A stretch of DNA of 62,009 bases from DASPUH01 sp964518505 (lineage in GTDB: Bacteria; Chloroflexota; Limnocylindria; Limnocylindrales; CSP1-4), in NCBI GenBank assembly GCA_964518505.1, contig CAZFGT010000009.1, positions 1-62,009 of the forward strand. Reading direction: 5' to 3'. The translations under genes and the position numbers were made by a program. Below the pieces are notes generated by a model, which did not search any database, was not told the origin of the DNA, and saw only the letters and a program-made list of their open reading frames with translations. Shown piece by piece: positions 17,461 through 26,124 of this stretch; the stretch's first letter is position 1, and the number at the start of each line of letters is the position of its first letter.

Positions 17461-17986
17461 GATCCAGTTGTGGAACGGCGACATCTGCGACCTCGAGGTC
17501 GATGCGATCGTCAATGCCGCCACGACGAACCTCTGGATGTCGACCGGCGTGGGCGGCGCGCTGAAGCGTCGCGGCGGCGATGTGATCGAGTACGAAGCGG
17601 TCCGCCAGGGTCCCGTGGCCGTCGGATCGGCCGTCGTCACCGGCCCCGGCAGCCTCGCCTGCCGGTACGTCATCCATGCCGTGTCGCTGGGCCCGGACCG
17701 GCGCACGAGCGGGGCCTTGATCGATGCCGCGACCCGCGCCGCCATCGCCGCGGCCGACCGCCTGGGGTGCACCAGCGTCGCCCTGCCGGCCCTGGGTACT
17801 GGGGTGGGGGGGTACCCCCTGGACGAGGCCGCGGCGACGACCGTGGCCGCCGTCGAGGCCGCCCTGGGCCAGACGTCGTCGGTTCAGCTGGTCATCTTCG
17901 CCCTGCGCGGGGCCGAGGCCTACAACGCCTTCGCCCGGGCCCTGCAGGGCGCCGCGGCCGTGCCCGCCGGCGGGTCGACCCCATGA
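17453..17986 (+). CDS. Macrodomain protein (ADP-ribose / O-acetyl-ADP-ribose hydrolase family)
   Basis: The 177-residue single-domain protein has the macrodomain hallmarks: GDICDLEVDAIVNAATTNL, the GVGGALKRRGGD loop and ALGTGVGGYPLDEAA. Family members bind ADP-ribose and remove it from proteins or nucleic acids, or deacetylate O-acetyl-ADP-ribose. The Asn of VNAA and the Gly-rich loops are kept. ATG 17453 follows GAGGAG and overlaps the alr stop. No ADP-ribosyltransferase partner is visible nearby. Confidence 0.88.
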   Translation: MSEIQLWNGDICDLEVDAIVNAATTNLWMSTGVGGALKRRGGDVIEYEAVRQGPVAVGSAVVTGPGSLACRYVIHAVSLGPDRRTSGALIDAATRAAIAAADRLGCTSVALPALGTGVGGYPLDEAAATTVAAVEAALGQTSSVQLVIFALRGAEAYNAFARALQGAAAVPAGGSTP

Positions 17987-18276
17987 GCGGCGTGCGCATG
18001 CCCCAGCCGGAGGAGATCGGCGAGGAGGTCGTCGAGGCGGTCGCCCGTGAGATCCAGCTCCGGGGCCTGACCGGCCCGGCCATGATGTTCCTGGAGGCCA
18101 GCCGGCCGTACCGGCCGCTCGGCTGCCAGGCCATGCTCTTCTTCGACCCCGTCCTGCGCGGCGTGTTCGGCGGCGAGCTGGCCGACGTGCAGAAGGTCCT
18201 GGCCGACGACTCGGGCATCGAACGCCTCATGGAGCGCCTGGAAGAGATCGACGACGAGGGTCGCTGGGACGCCTGA
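17983..18276 (+). CDS. Small conserved-looking protein of unknown function
   Basis: The 97-residue acidic protein has no signal peptide. An N-terminal amphipathic helix (EEVVEAVAREIQLRGL) leads to a more hydrophobic centre (GPAMMFLEASRPYRPLGCQ, LRGVFGG) and an acidic C terminus (ERLMERLEEIDDEG). The start overlaps the macrodomain stop by 4 nt (ATGA). I do not recognise the family. It lies just before the MutL-like gene, which seems to have its own promoter. Confidence 0.7.
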   Translation: MSGVRMPQPEEIGEEVVEAVAREIQLRGLTGPAMMFLEASRPYRPLGCQAMLFFDPVLRGVFGGELADVQKVLADDSGIERLMERLEEIDDEGRWDA

Positions 18277-18292
18277 CGGCACCCGCCTCGGC

Positions 18293-18298
18293 TAGCAT
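18293..18298 (+). promoter_or_regulatory. -10-like element for the MutL-like gene, leaderless
   Basis: TAGCAT lies 6 nt before the GTG start at 18305, with no Shine-Dalgarno. The spacing predicts transcription starting at the start codon. No clear -35 is seen. Confidence 0.35.
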
Positions 18299-18304
18299 TC
18301 ACTC

Positions 18305-19915
18305 GTGGCCGGCGATCCCCTCGCGTTCTTCACGCTCGACCACGGCACGGCCTCGACCGCGGCCGCCCTCGTCGCGCCCGTGGCCGGCCGCTTCCGGTTG
18401 CTGGCGGCCGACGTGCAGCCGGCGGGCCTGCCCGTGGAGGCCCTGCTCGCCCGGCTGGTCGACGCCGCCGTAGCCACCGATGCGGCCGCCCTGCCGGACG
18501 CGGGGTCGTGGCGGGGTTGGGCGCACCTCGAGGTCGCGACGCGGCCTGCGCCACGGGTCGTCATCGCGGCTCTCGACGAGCCCGGCCTGGCCGCCGTGGG
18601 AGCCGCCGCCGGCGGCGCCGGCTGGCGCATCGTGGGGCGGCTGCGGGCCGACCACCTGGACGCGCTCGAGGGCACCGCCGCCTGCCTGGGCGCCTCTCCC
18701 GACCTGCTCGTGGTGGCCGGTCCGCATGAGCCGACCACTCGGCAGCGTGCCGCCATGTCCGAGGTCACCGCCCTGATCCGCGCCGCGTTCGAGCGCCGAC
18801 CCGGCTTCACTTGCCTGCTGGCCGGTGCCGCGGCCGAGGCTGCCGAGGGGTGGTCCGACCCGCGCCTGGTCCTTGGTCCGGCGGCCACGGCGGCCGGGCC
18901 CGCCGAGCCGACGTCGCTTGGCGAACTGCTCGGCGACCTTGCGGCCGACGTGACCGCCAGGGCCGCGCGGACCGACGACCCGTCGGGTCCGGCGGCCGCC
19001 GATGGGCGCCGTGCCTTCGCCGTGGCGATCACCTCGCTGGCGGCGATCCTGGAGCAACGGGTGGAAGGCGTCGACGTGGGTGCCGCCGGCGGGGCCCGCG
19101 TGGCCGCAGGCCCGCACGGCCGCCAGGCTCGCCTGGTCCTCGCCGACGGTGGCCTCGTGCCCCCCGCGCTCCTCGACGACGACCGCCTCGTCGACACCGT
19201 GGTGGCCTGGTCGACGGTGCACGACGACGCGTTCCTCCAGCGGGACCATGTGCGGAACCTGGCCCTCTGGCCGTGGCGCGACGTGGCCGGCGACGGGATC
19301 CACCTGCGCATCGCGGCGGCGCGCGCGGCCCTGGCGCGGCTGGACGCGGCCTGGATGTCGCGGCCTGCGCCGGACCTGGTCGTCGTGAGCGGCGGCTGCT
19401 TCGCCGTGATGCCGCCCGGTGTGGCGGAGCTGCTCGTCCTGGACACGATGCGCCGGCCAGGTGGGGCGGCCGTGGCCCACGACCACGCCCGGCTCCTCGC
19501 GCCGCTCGGGTCGATCGACGATGAGGATGACCGGCGGCGCCTCCTCGTGGACCTGCTGGACGACCTGCTGCTGCCGCTGGGCAGCGTCATGGTCGCCCCC
19601 GGCTCTCGCCCCGCGCGCCACCCGGGGCGGGTGCATGTGGGCGGACCGGGCCCCGGCCACGACCTGCCGCTCGTCCCGGGCGCGGTGCAGGTCGTGCCCG
19701 TCGCGGCCGGCAGCACCGCCCTCGTCGAATTCGATGCCCGTGACGGGGGATGGCTCGGGCCACGGGCGCGCCGCGTCGCCCTGGAGGTCAGCGGCGGGCT
19801 CGGGGGCCTGCTCATCGACACGCGGGAGGTGCCGCTCCACCTGCCGGATCGTGCCGACCGCCGCCGCGACCTGATCGAGGCGTGGGAACGCCCGTTGTGG
19901 CCGGCCGACCGATGA
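18305..19915 (+). CDS. MutL-like (glutamate mutase L family) ASKHA ATPase without a mutase partner
   Basis: The 536-residue protein has an actin/Hsp70-like phosphate loop LDHGTASTAAAL near residue 11 and, toward the C terminus, the segment LVVVSGGCFAVMPPGVAEL followed by LDTMRRPGGAAVAHDHARLL, which resembles the conserved part of the glutamate mutase MutL family. MutL is thought to assist B12-dependent glutamate mutase (MutS/MutE), but neither subunit gene is in this window. The stop overlaps the next gene as ATGA, so the two form a unit. It lies among cell-wall and t6A genes, suggesting a role other than glutamate fermentation. Confidence 0.7.
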   Translation: MAGDPLAFFTLDHGTASTAAALVAPVAGRFRLLAADVQPAGLPVEALLARLVDAAVATDAAALPDAGSWRGWAHLEVATRPAPRVVIAALDEPGLAAVGAAAGGAGWRIVGRLRADHLDALEGTAACLGASPDLLVVAGPHEPTTRQRAAMSEVTALIRAAFERRPGFTCLLAGAAAEAAEGWSDPRLVLGPAATAAGPAEPTSLGELLGDLAADVTARAARTDDPSGPAAADGRRAFAVAITSLAAILEQRVEGVDVGAAGGARVAAGPHGRQARLVLADGGLVPPALLDDDRLVDTVVAWSTVHDDAFLQRDHVRNLALWPWRDVAGDGIHLRIAAARAALARLDAAWMSRPAPDLVVVSGGCFAVMPPGVAELLVLDTMRRPGGAAVAHDHARLLAPLGSIDDEDDRRRLLVDLLDDLLLPLGSVMVAPGSRPARHPGRVHVGGPGPGHDLPLVPGAVQVVPVAAGSTALVEFDARDGGWLGPRARRVALEVSGGLGGLLIDTREVPLHLPDRADRRRDLIEAWERPLWPADR

Positions 19916-20973
19916 CCGCGGTGACCATGGTTCCGGCCGCCGATCCGGCTCCGGGCCTTGCCGACCTGGTCGTGCCCCGGCCCCGGCTCGCCCCGCACCC
20001 GCGCATGCGGTTCGCCCTGGGCCCGGCCGACCGAGCTCTCGTGGTGGAGGGCCAGACCGTGTTCGCCGGGGAGCCCCTGCTCGAGCGCGTCCTCGACGCC
20101 GGGGTGGCGGACGTGGGGCCCGCCGGGACCACCGGGCTCATGCCCGGCGACCCGATCGGGCCGGACATCGCGCCACCGACCGACGGAGCGGCGGCCGCCG
20201 GCCTGGCCGGCCACGGGCGGGTCCTGTACCGCCTGCCCGACGGGCGGGTCCGGGTGGCCCTCGGCGAGCGGGCGGCCACCATGGCGAGTCCCGTCAGCGG
20301 GGTCGTGCTTGAGGTGAGCGCCGGCCGTCTTGTGCTGCAGGGCGAGGGGCTGGCCCTGCCCGGCACGCTGGCCGCGGGCGAGGGCACCCACGGCGCGTTG
20401 GTGCTGGCCGTGGCGGGACCCGATGGCGAGTTGCCGCCGTCGGCCATCGACGTCGGCAGCCACGGCGCGATCCTGGTGGCCGGGGCCCGGATCGACCTGG
20501 AGGCGCTCGGCCGCGCGCGCGCCATGGGCGTCCGCGGCGTCGTGGTGGGCGGCCTCGTGAGCCGCGACCTGCGCGGGTTCCGCGCCTCCGAAGTGCGCCA
20601 GCGGGCGGCTCTGCACGGCGGCCCGCCGTTCGCCGTGCTCGTGCTTGATGGCTACGGCAAGCGGCCCATCGCCTCGTCGATCTGGGCCCTCCTCGTGCGC
20701 GCCGCGGGCCGAGAGGTGGCCATCGGCATCGACCCGCCGCAGCTGGTGCTGCCGGGCGACCTGCCGCTGCCGGCTCCGGCCGTCGACCGGGTGCGCATCT
20801 GCGCCGGCGCCTGGGCCGGGCGCGAGGGCGCCTTCATGCGCGCCGCGGGCCGCGTGCGCTGGGCCGGCGGCCTCGAGTCCGATGCTGGGCTCGTCCGCGT
20901 GGACTCGCTCGAGGGCGAGGCGGCGCCCCCGGACGTGCTCGTGCCGCTGGCCGACCTGGAGGCCCTGTCGTGA
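19912..20973 (+). CDS. Unknown protein coupled to the MutL-like ATPase, possible KOW-like C terminus
   Basis: The 353-residue protein is soluble and Gly/Ala/Val-rich. Its middle has repeated beta-type segments (for example GRVLYRLPDGRVRVALG, SPVSGVVLEVSAGRLVLQ, and GSHGAILVAGARI). The last 60 residues (VRICAGAWAGREGAFMRA, then LVRVDSLEGEAAPPDVLVPL) resemble a KOW/NusG-type beta barrel. Its start overlaps the MutL-like stop (ATGA) and its stop overlaps tsaE (GTGA). I do not know a characterised member. The pairing suggests it is the working partner of the ATPase. Confidence 0.65.
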   Translation: MTAVTMVPAADPAPGLADLVVPRPRLAPHPRMRFALGPADRALVVEGQTVFAGEPLLERVLDAGVADVGPAGTTGLMPGDPIGPDIAPPTDGAAAAGLAGHGRVLYRLPDGRVRVALGERAATMASPVSGVVLEVSAGRLVLQGEGLALPGTLAAGEGTHGALVLAVAGPDGELPPSAIDVGSHGAILVAGARIDLEALGRARAMGVRGVVVGGLVSRDLRGFRASEVRQRAALHGGPPFAVLVLDGYGKRPIASSIWALLVRAAGREVAIGIDPPQLVLPGDLPLPAPAVDRVRICAGAWAGREGAFMRAAGRVRWAGGLESDAGLVRVDSLEGEAAPPDVLVPLADLEALS

Positions 20974-21500
20974 CCGAGGCACGGCCGGTGGTGGGCGAGT
21001 TGCACCTCATGTCGCGCTCACCGGCCGAGACGCGGGATCTGGCGGCGATCCTCGCCGGCGCGGCCCGGCGGGGCGATCGGATCGGCCTGCACGGCCCGCT
21101 CGGCGCGGGCAAGACGCAGTTCGCCAAGGGGTTCGCGGCCGGTCTTGGCGTGGCCGACGTGGTCATGAGCCCCACGTTCACGCTGATGGCCGAGTACACC
21201 GGCCGGCTGCCGCTCTTCCACGTCGACCTGTACCGCCTGGCCGGCGATACCGATGCGGACGCCTACGCGGCGGGCCTGCTCGACGAGCGCGAGCGGGCGG
21301 GCGTGACCCTCATCGAGTGGGCCGAGCGCCTGGGCCCGGCGCTCGATGCCCAGCGCCTGGAGGTGACGCTCGACGAGCCGGGCGACGAGACGCGCCACAT
21401 CACGCTCGTCGCGCGCGGGCGCCGCTACGCGCGCTACCTGGCGGCCGCCCGATCCTGGGGGCCGCGGCCGGCCTCCTCCGCTGCCGGGGCGCGGTCGTGA
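20970..21500 (+). CDS. tsaE: tRNA t6A biosynthesis ATPase TsaE
   Basis: TsaE powers the TsaB-TsaD complex that makes N6-threonylcarbamoyladenosine at A37 of ANN-decoding tRNAs. The 176-residue protein has the P-loop GPLGAGKTQFAKG, the MSPTFTLMAEYTG switch segment and VDLYRLAGDTDADAYAAGLLDE. The last 30 residues are low complexity. GTG 20970 overlaps the preceding stop, and the gene overlaps tsaB by GTGA. Confidence 0.93.
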   Translation: MTEARPVVGELHLMSRSPAETRDLAAILAGAARRGDRIGLHGPLGAGKTQFAKGFAAGLGVADVVMSPTFTLMAEYTGRLPLFHVDLYRLAGDTDADAYAAGLLDERERAGVTLIEWAERLGPALDAQRLEVTLDEPGDETRHITLVARGRRYARYLAAARSWGPRPASSAAGARS

Positions 21501-22228
21501 TCGCCGCGTCCCGTGCGGGCCCGGGGCGGGCGGGGCCGTGGCTGGCGCTGGATACCGCCACGAGCCGCGCCGTGGTGGCCCTGGGCGGCACCGGCGGCGG
21601 ACCGCTCGCCGCGTCGTGGCACGCCGGACGCCAGCACGGCGAGACGCTCCTGCCGGCCATCGAGGCCCTGCTGCGGGATGCCGGCGTGGCGCGAGCCGAC
21701 CTGGCGGCGATCGTCGTGGGCACGGGCCCCGGCGCGTTCACCGGGCTGCGGGTGGGGCTGGCCACGGCCAAGACCATGGCCCACGAGCTCGGCTGCCCGA
21801 TCGTGGGGATCCCCACGGCCGCCGCGCTTGCCGCGGCCGTCGCCCCGCGCGTGGGATGGCCCATCGTCATCGTCCAGCCCGCCGGCCCGCACGACCGCTA
21901 TGCCACGACGGTCCGCCTCGGCGAGGACGCCGTGCCCACCGTCCAGGCCGCCCGGCTCCTGGTGAGCGGCGAACCACTGCCGGTGGGCGAGGGGGTCCTG
22001 GTCGCCGTGGACCTCCCCCCGACGGCGGCAGGCATGACGGCCTCCATGGCCGAGCTTGGCGGCGAGGCCCTGCCTGGTCTGGGGCCGGCCCTCCTGGCGG
22101 TCGGCGGCCTGATCCTGGCCACGGGCCGCCGCGATGACGCGGCCGCGCTGGTGCCGCTGTACGTGACCCTTCCTCGCGGCGTGCCCGAGGCGGTCGGAGC
22201 ACAGGCATGGTCGCCCGACCTCCGCTGA
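21497..22228 (+). CDS. tsaB: tRNA t6A biosynthesis protein TsaB
   Basis: TsaB is the non-catalytic ASKHA partner that dimerises with TsaD. The 243-residue protein has LALDTATSRAVVALGG, HGETLLPAIEALLRDAG and the signature GTGPGAFTGLRVGLATAK. The GTG at 21497 overlaps the tsaE stop (GTGA), and about 15 extra residues precede the core. The 3' end overlaps rimI by 22 nt. Confidence 0.93.
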   Translation: MIAASRAGPGRAGPWLALDTATSRAVVALGGTGGGPLAASWHAGRQHGETLLPAIEALLRDAGVARADLAAIVVGTGPGAFTGLRVGLATAKTMAHELGCPIVGIPTAAALAAAVAPRVGWPIVIVQPAGPHDRYATTVRLGEDAVPTVQAARLLVSGEPLPVGEGVLVAVDLPPTAAGMTASMAELGGEALPGLGPALLAVGGLILATGRRDDAAALVPLYVTLPRGVPEAVGAQAWSPDLR

Positions 22229-22764
22229 GGCTGGCCATCAGCGCCATGCGCGTGGAGGACATCGCCGATGTCCATGCCATCGAGCGCGCCAGCTTCCCCG
22301 TGCCATGGCCCTCATACGCCTTCCGGCAGGAGCTGGAGACCAACCGTCTCGCGCGCTACCTCATCGTCCGCAGCGGCGAGCTGGTGGTCGCCTACGGCGG
22401 GCTGTGGCTGATGGTCGACGAGGCCCATGTGACCACCTTCGCGGTGCTGCCGGCGTGGCGCCGGCAGGGCATCGGGGCCCGCTTGCTGCTGGCCCTGATC
22501 GAGCTGGCGGAAGAGCTGGGGGCGAGTGTGGCCACGTTGGAGGTGCGGCTCAGCAACCTCGACGCGCGCCGGCTGTACGAACGTTTCGGCTTCCGGCCGG
22601 TGGGCGTGCGCCCGCGCTACTACTCGGATAACAACGAGGACGCCCTGATCATGACCACGGAGGAGCTCGACTCGCGGTCGATGCGCCAGCGGCTCGCCCG
22701 GTTGCAGGAGACGCTGGAGACGGCCTTGCCCCTCGAGCCGCCTCCGGACGATCCCCGTGGCTGA
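22207..22764 (+). CDS. rimI: Ribosomal-protein-alanine N-acetyltransferase-like GNAT
   Basis: RimI-type enzymes acetylate protein N termini (S18 in E. coli) with acetyl-CoA. The 185-residue GNAT protein has ERASFPVPWPSYAFRQE, the acetyl-CoA loop RRQGIGARLL and the C-terminal YERFGFRPVGVRPRYYSDN. A charged tail of about 30 residues follows the fold. It overlaps tsaB by 22 nt and tsaD by 8 nt; tsaB-rimI-tsaD is a widespread arrangement. Confidence 0.92.
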   Translation: MVARPPLRLAISAMRVEDIADVHAIERASFPVPWPSYAFRQELETNRLARYLIVRSGELVVAYGGLWLMVDEAHVTTFAVLPAWRRQGIGARLLLALIELAEELGASVATLEVRLSNLDARRLYERFGFRPVGVRPRYYSDNNEDALIMTTEELDSRSMRQRLARLQETLETALPLEPPPDDPRG

Positions 22765-23818
22765 GGGCTCCGGCCTGATCCTGTCGGTGGAGTCCTCCTG
22801 CGACGAGACGGCGGTGGCGCTCGTGGACGGTGGCCGGCGCATCCGCAGCAACGTCGTCGCCAGCCAGGCCGACCTTCACGCCGGGACGGGCGGCATCGTG
22901 CCCGAGGTCGCCGCGCGGGCCCACCTGCGCTGGATGCTGCCGGTCCTGGAGCGGGCGGTGGACGACGGCGGGCTGCGCGACTGGGGCGACGTGGAGGCTA
23001 TCGCCGTGACCTACGGCCCCGGCCTCGCCGGTTCGCTGCTGGTGGGCCTGACGATGGCCAAGACGCTGGCCTGGCTGCATGACCGGCCGCTGGTGCCGGT
23101 CAACCACCACGAGGGCCACATCTACGCCGCCTGGCTGGTCGACCCGGGACAGGATGAGCAGGCGGCGCCGGTCTTCCCGCTGGTCGCGCTCGTGGTCAGC
23201 GGCGGGCACACGTTCCTCGTGGAGATGGTCGACCACCTTACCTATCGCCTGCTTGGCCAGACGGTCGACGACGCGGCGGGCGAGGCGTTCGACAAGGTCG
23301 GCCGGCTGCTCGGCCTGCCGTATCCGGGCGGGCCGGCCATCCAGCGCGCCGCGGCCCAGGCGGTCCGCCACGACCGGCACTTCCCGCGCGCCTGGCTCGG
23401 CGAGGGCTACGACTTCAGCTTCAGCGGCCTCAAGACCGCCGTGCGGCGGGCCGTCACGGAGGCCGCCGGGGGCACCGCCGACGACGGCGTGGCGCTGCCG
23501 CCCGACCTCGTGGCGGAGACAGCCTGGGCCTTCCAGGAGGCGGTCGTGGACGTGCTGGCGACCAAGACGGCCCGGGCGGCGCGCCAGGCCCACGCGGCCA
23601 GCATCATCCTGGGCGGTGGCGTCGCCGCCAACGCCGTGCTGCGCGACCGCGTGCGCGAGCTTGCCGTGGACCTGGGCATCCCGGTCGTGATCCCCCGGCC
23701 GGGCCTGTGCACCGACAACGCGGCCATGATCGGCGCGGCCGGCTTCCTCCGAGCGCGCGCCGGCGTGCGGGCCGGCTGGGACCTGGAGGCGCGCCCGTCG
23801 CTGCGCCTGGCCGGGTGA
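22757..23818 (+). CDS. tsaD: tRNA N6-adenosine threonylcarbamoyltransferase
   Basis: It transfers threonylcarbamoyl to A37 of tRNA. The 353-residue protein has ILSVESSCDETAVALVDG, the metal-binding HxxxH as H117/H121 in NHHEGHIYAAW, the YGPGLAGSLLVGL and SGGHTFLVEM loops and the C-terminal LCTDNAAMIGAAG. GTG 22757 gives the family-typical start. It overlaps rimI by 8 nt and rsmA by GTGA. Confidence 0.96.
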   Translation: MAEGSGLILSVESSCDETAVALVDGGRRIRSNVVASQADLHAGTGGIVPEVAARAHLRWMLPVLERAVDDGGLRDWGDVEAIAVTYGPGLAGSLLVGLTMAKTLAWLHDRPLVPVNHHEGHIYAAWLVDPGQDEQAAPVFPLVALVVSGGHTFLVEMVDHLTYRLLGQTVDDAAGEAFDKVGRLLGLPYPGGPAIQRAAAQAVRHDRHFPRAWLGEGYDFSFSGLKTAVRRAVTEAAGGTADDGVALPPDLVAETAWAFQEAVVDVLATKTARAARQAHAASIILGGGVAANAVLRDRVRELAVDLGIPVVIPRPGLCTDNAAMIGAAGFLRARAGVRAGWDLEARPSLRLAG

Positions 23819-24723
23819 CCGTGACCCGGAACGAGGCCGGCGACCCGCTCGACGCACGCCACCTTGGCCCGGCCGTGCTGGCCCGCTACGTCCGCGAGCA
23901 CGGGCTGACGGCCAACCGGCGCCTCTCCCAGAACTTCCTGGCCGACGGCGAGGTGCTCGACGCCATCGTCGCCGAGGCCCGCATCACGCCCGGGCGGCGG
24001 ATCCTGGAGATCGGCCCGGGACCGGGCATCCTGACCGGCGCGCTCCTGGCGGCGGGCGCCGACGTCACCGCCGTCGAGGTCGACCGGCGGATGGTCGCCC
24101 ACCTGCGTGACCGCTTCGGCGGGGCCGGTGGCGGCGCCGCCGACGAGGCTCTCGCGGACGGGCACCTGCGGCTCGTCGAGGGTGACGCCCTCGACGAGGA
24201 CCTGGCCGCGCTCGTGACCGCACCGTGGGACCTCGTGGCCAACCTCCCGTACCACATCACCAGCCCCACCTTGCACCACGTGCTGGGCGCCGAGCCGCGG
24301 CCCGAGCGCTTCGTGCTGATGCTCCAGCGTGAGGTCGCCGAACGCATCGCCGCACCGCCCGGCGGCCTCAGCTACCTCTCCGTGTTCGTGCAGTACCACG
24401 CGCGGGTGCGCGTCGCCCGGATCGTGCCGGCGGAAGCGTTCGAACCGGCCCCCGAGGTCGCCTCCGCCATCCTCGTCGGCGAGACCAGGCCGCGCCGCCT
24501 CGATCCGGCGGCCGAGGAGGACCTCTGGCGGCTGGTCCAGGCCGGCTTCCGGGAGCGGCGCAAGATGCTCCACAACGTCCTGCCCCGCCAGCTGCCGGCC
24601 GTCGAGCGGGCCGCGCTCGTGGCGGCCCTGGAACAGGTGGGCATCGTCCCCGAGCGGCGGCCGCAGACGCTCTCCGTGGAGGACTGGCTGGCCCTCGCGG
24701 CCGCCCTGGGGCCGCTGCCGTGA
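23815..24723 (+). CDS. rsmA: 16S rRNA dimethyladenosine transferase
   Basis: It dimethylates A1518/A1519 of 16S rRNA (KsgA). The 302-residue protein has RRLSQNFLADGEVLDAIV, the SAM motif ILEIGPGPGILTGALL, VEVDRRMVAHLRDRF and the catalytic NLPYHIT, with a helical C-terminal domain. GTG 23815 overlaps the tsaD stop as GTGA; GTG 23821 is an almost equal alternative. The stop overlaps ispE as GTGA. Confidence 0.95.
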   Translation: MTVTRNEAGDPLDARHLGPAVLARYVREHGLTANRRLSQNFLADGEVLDAIVAEARITPGRRILEIGPGPGILTGALLAAGADVTAVEVDRRMVAHLRDRFGGAGGGAADEALADGHLRLVEGDALDEDLAALVTAPWDLVANLPYHITSPTLHHVLGAEPRPERFVLMLQREVAERIAAPPGGLSYLSVFVQYHARVRVARIVPAEAFEPAPEVASAILVGETRPRRLDPAAEEDLWRLVQAGFRERRKMLHNVLPRQLPAVERAALVAALEQVGIVPERRPQTLSVEDWLALAAALGPLP

Positions 24724-25697
24724 CCACGCGGCGTGCCGCCGCCCCGGCCAAGGTCAACCTGACCCTGGCCGTCTCCCAGCGACGGCCGGACGGGTACCAC
24801 GACCTGTCCACGATCCTCGTTCGCCTCGCCCTGGCCGACCGTCTCACGGCTCGACCCACCGGCGACGCGCCGACCCTCGCCGGGGGGGCCGACCGCCTGG
24901 GGGTTTCCGGACTCCCGGCCGGGCCCGCCGCCGACAACCTCGTGCTCCGAGCTGCCGCTGCCCTGCGCGCTCACGTGGGCCGCGCGCAGCCGCCGCTGGA
25001 GTTCCGCCTGGCGAAGGTCGTGCCGGTGGCCGCCGGCCTGGGCGGCGGCAGCAGCGATGCTGCGGCGGCCCTCGCGGTCGCGTCGCGCGCGTGGGGCATC
25101 GCGCTCGACCGGGCGTCACGCCTCCGTGTCGCCGCGATGGTCGGTTCGGACGTGCCCTTCTTCGCCCTCGGGGCGGCGGCCGCGTGGGCCACCGGCCGCG
25201 GGGAGCGGCTCGCCGCGCTGCCGGCTCCCGCGGGAGCGCCGGCCTGCGTCCTGGCCGTCCCCCGTGAGGGTGTCGCCACGGCGGCGGTCTTCGAGGCCTT
25301 CGACCGGCTGCGCCCGGGCCGCGGCGATGCACGTGAGCGGGCCGAGGTGGCCACCCAGCGCCTCGTGAGCGGGCTCCGCACGGGCCTCCCGGCGGACGAG
25401 CTGGTCGGTCGCGCCGCCGAGCTGCGCGACGCCAACGACCTGTGGGCTGCGCTGGTGGCGCTCCGGCCAGGCCTGGAGCAGCTGCGGGCGACCCTGGAGT
25501 CCCGCACGAGGCGGCCGTGGCTGCTGTCGGGCTCCGGGCCGACACTCTTCGCTCTGTATGCTTCCCTCGCGGAGGCACGAGGGGCGGTCCAGGAGCTTGG
25601 CTCATGGTCGACCGACCAGCGCGACGGCGTGCGGCTGATCGCGACGGGCCTGGGGGCGGCCCACGGCGGGCCCATCGACACAGGAGGAACAGCATGA
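24720..25697 (+). CDS. ispE: 4-diphosphocytidyl-2-C-methyl-D-erythritol kinase
   Basis: This MEP-pathway kinase is part of isoprenoid synthesis. The 325-residue GHMP protein has APAKVNLTLAVSQRRPDGYH, the ATP loop PVAAGLGGGSSDAAAAL and the C-terminal LSGSGPTLFALYAS. It implies the organism makes IPP/DMAPP by MEP, which would feed the polyprenyl synthase at 30-31 kb. The start overlaps rsmA and the stop overlaps ridA (ATGA). Confidence 0.95.
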   Translation: MTTRRAAAPAKVNLTLAVSQRRPDGYHDLSTILVRLALADRLTARPTGDAPTLAGGADRLGVSGLPAGPAADNLVLRAAAALRAHVGRAQPPLEFRLAKVVPVAAGLGGGSSDAAAALAVASRAWGIALDRASRLRVAAMVGSDVPFFALGAAAAWATGRGERLAALPAPAGAPACVLAVPREGVATAAVFEAFDRLRPGRGDARERAEVATQRLVSGLRTGLPADELVGRAAELRDANDLWAALVALRPGLEQLRATLESRTRRPWLLSGSGPTLFALYASLAEARGAVQELGSWSTDQRDGVRLIATGLGAAHGGPIDTGGTA

Positions 25698-26101
25698 CCC
25701 ACCAGCGGATCCAGACCGATGGGGCACCGGCCGCCATCGGCCCCTACAGCCAGGCCATCAGCACCGGTGAGCTGCTCTTCTGTGCCGGCCAGGTCGGCCT
25801 TGACCCGGCGACGGGCCAGCTCGTGGAGGGTTTCGAGGCCCAGGTGGAGCGCGCCCTCGACAACGTCGGCGCCGTGCTCGCGGCGGCCGGGATGGGCTTC
25901 GGCGATGTCGTGAAGAGCACCTGCTTCCTCATCGACCTGGCTGACTTCCAGGCCTTCAACGAGCGCTACGGCCGGCGCTTCGGCGAACCCGCGCCGGCGC
26001 GCTCGACCGTCGCGGTGGCCGGCCTGCCGCGCGGCGCGCGCGTGGAGATCGAGGTCGTGGCCCACCGGGCAGCCCCGGTCGACGCCGTCGCGCGCGGTTG
26101 A
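25694..26101 (+). CDS. ridA: RidA family enamine/imine deaminase
   Basis: RidA hydrolyses reactive 2-aminoacrylate-type enamines made by PLP enzymes. The 135-residue protein has AAIGPYSQAI, FCAGQVGLDPATGQLV and the active-site Arg R103 in PARSTVAVAGLPRGARVEIE, with E120. AGGAGG lies 7 nt before the ATG. It overlaps ispE by ATGA. Length and motifs match the detoxifying RidA subgroup. Confidence 0.94.
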   Translation: MTHQRIQTDGAPAAIGPYSQAISTGELLFCAGQVGLDPATGQLVEGFEAQVERALDNVGAVLAAAGMGFGDVVKSTCFLIDLADFQAFNERYGRRFGEPAPARSTVAVAGLPRGARVEIEVVAHRAAPVDAVARG

Positions 26102-26124
26102 CACCCCGTCGGGCAGGGTCGAAC

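Noticed and set aside
18292..20982. 896-codon minus-strand open frame opposite the MutL-like and KOW-like genes
   Set aside because: Composition is typical of a GC-rich shadow frame (Arg/Ser/Ala runs) and the plus-strand genes have overlapping starts and stops that form an operon.
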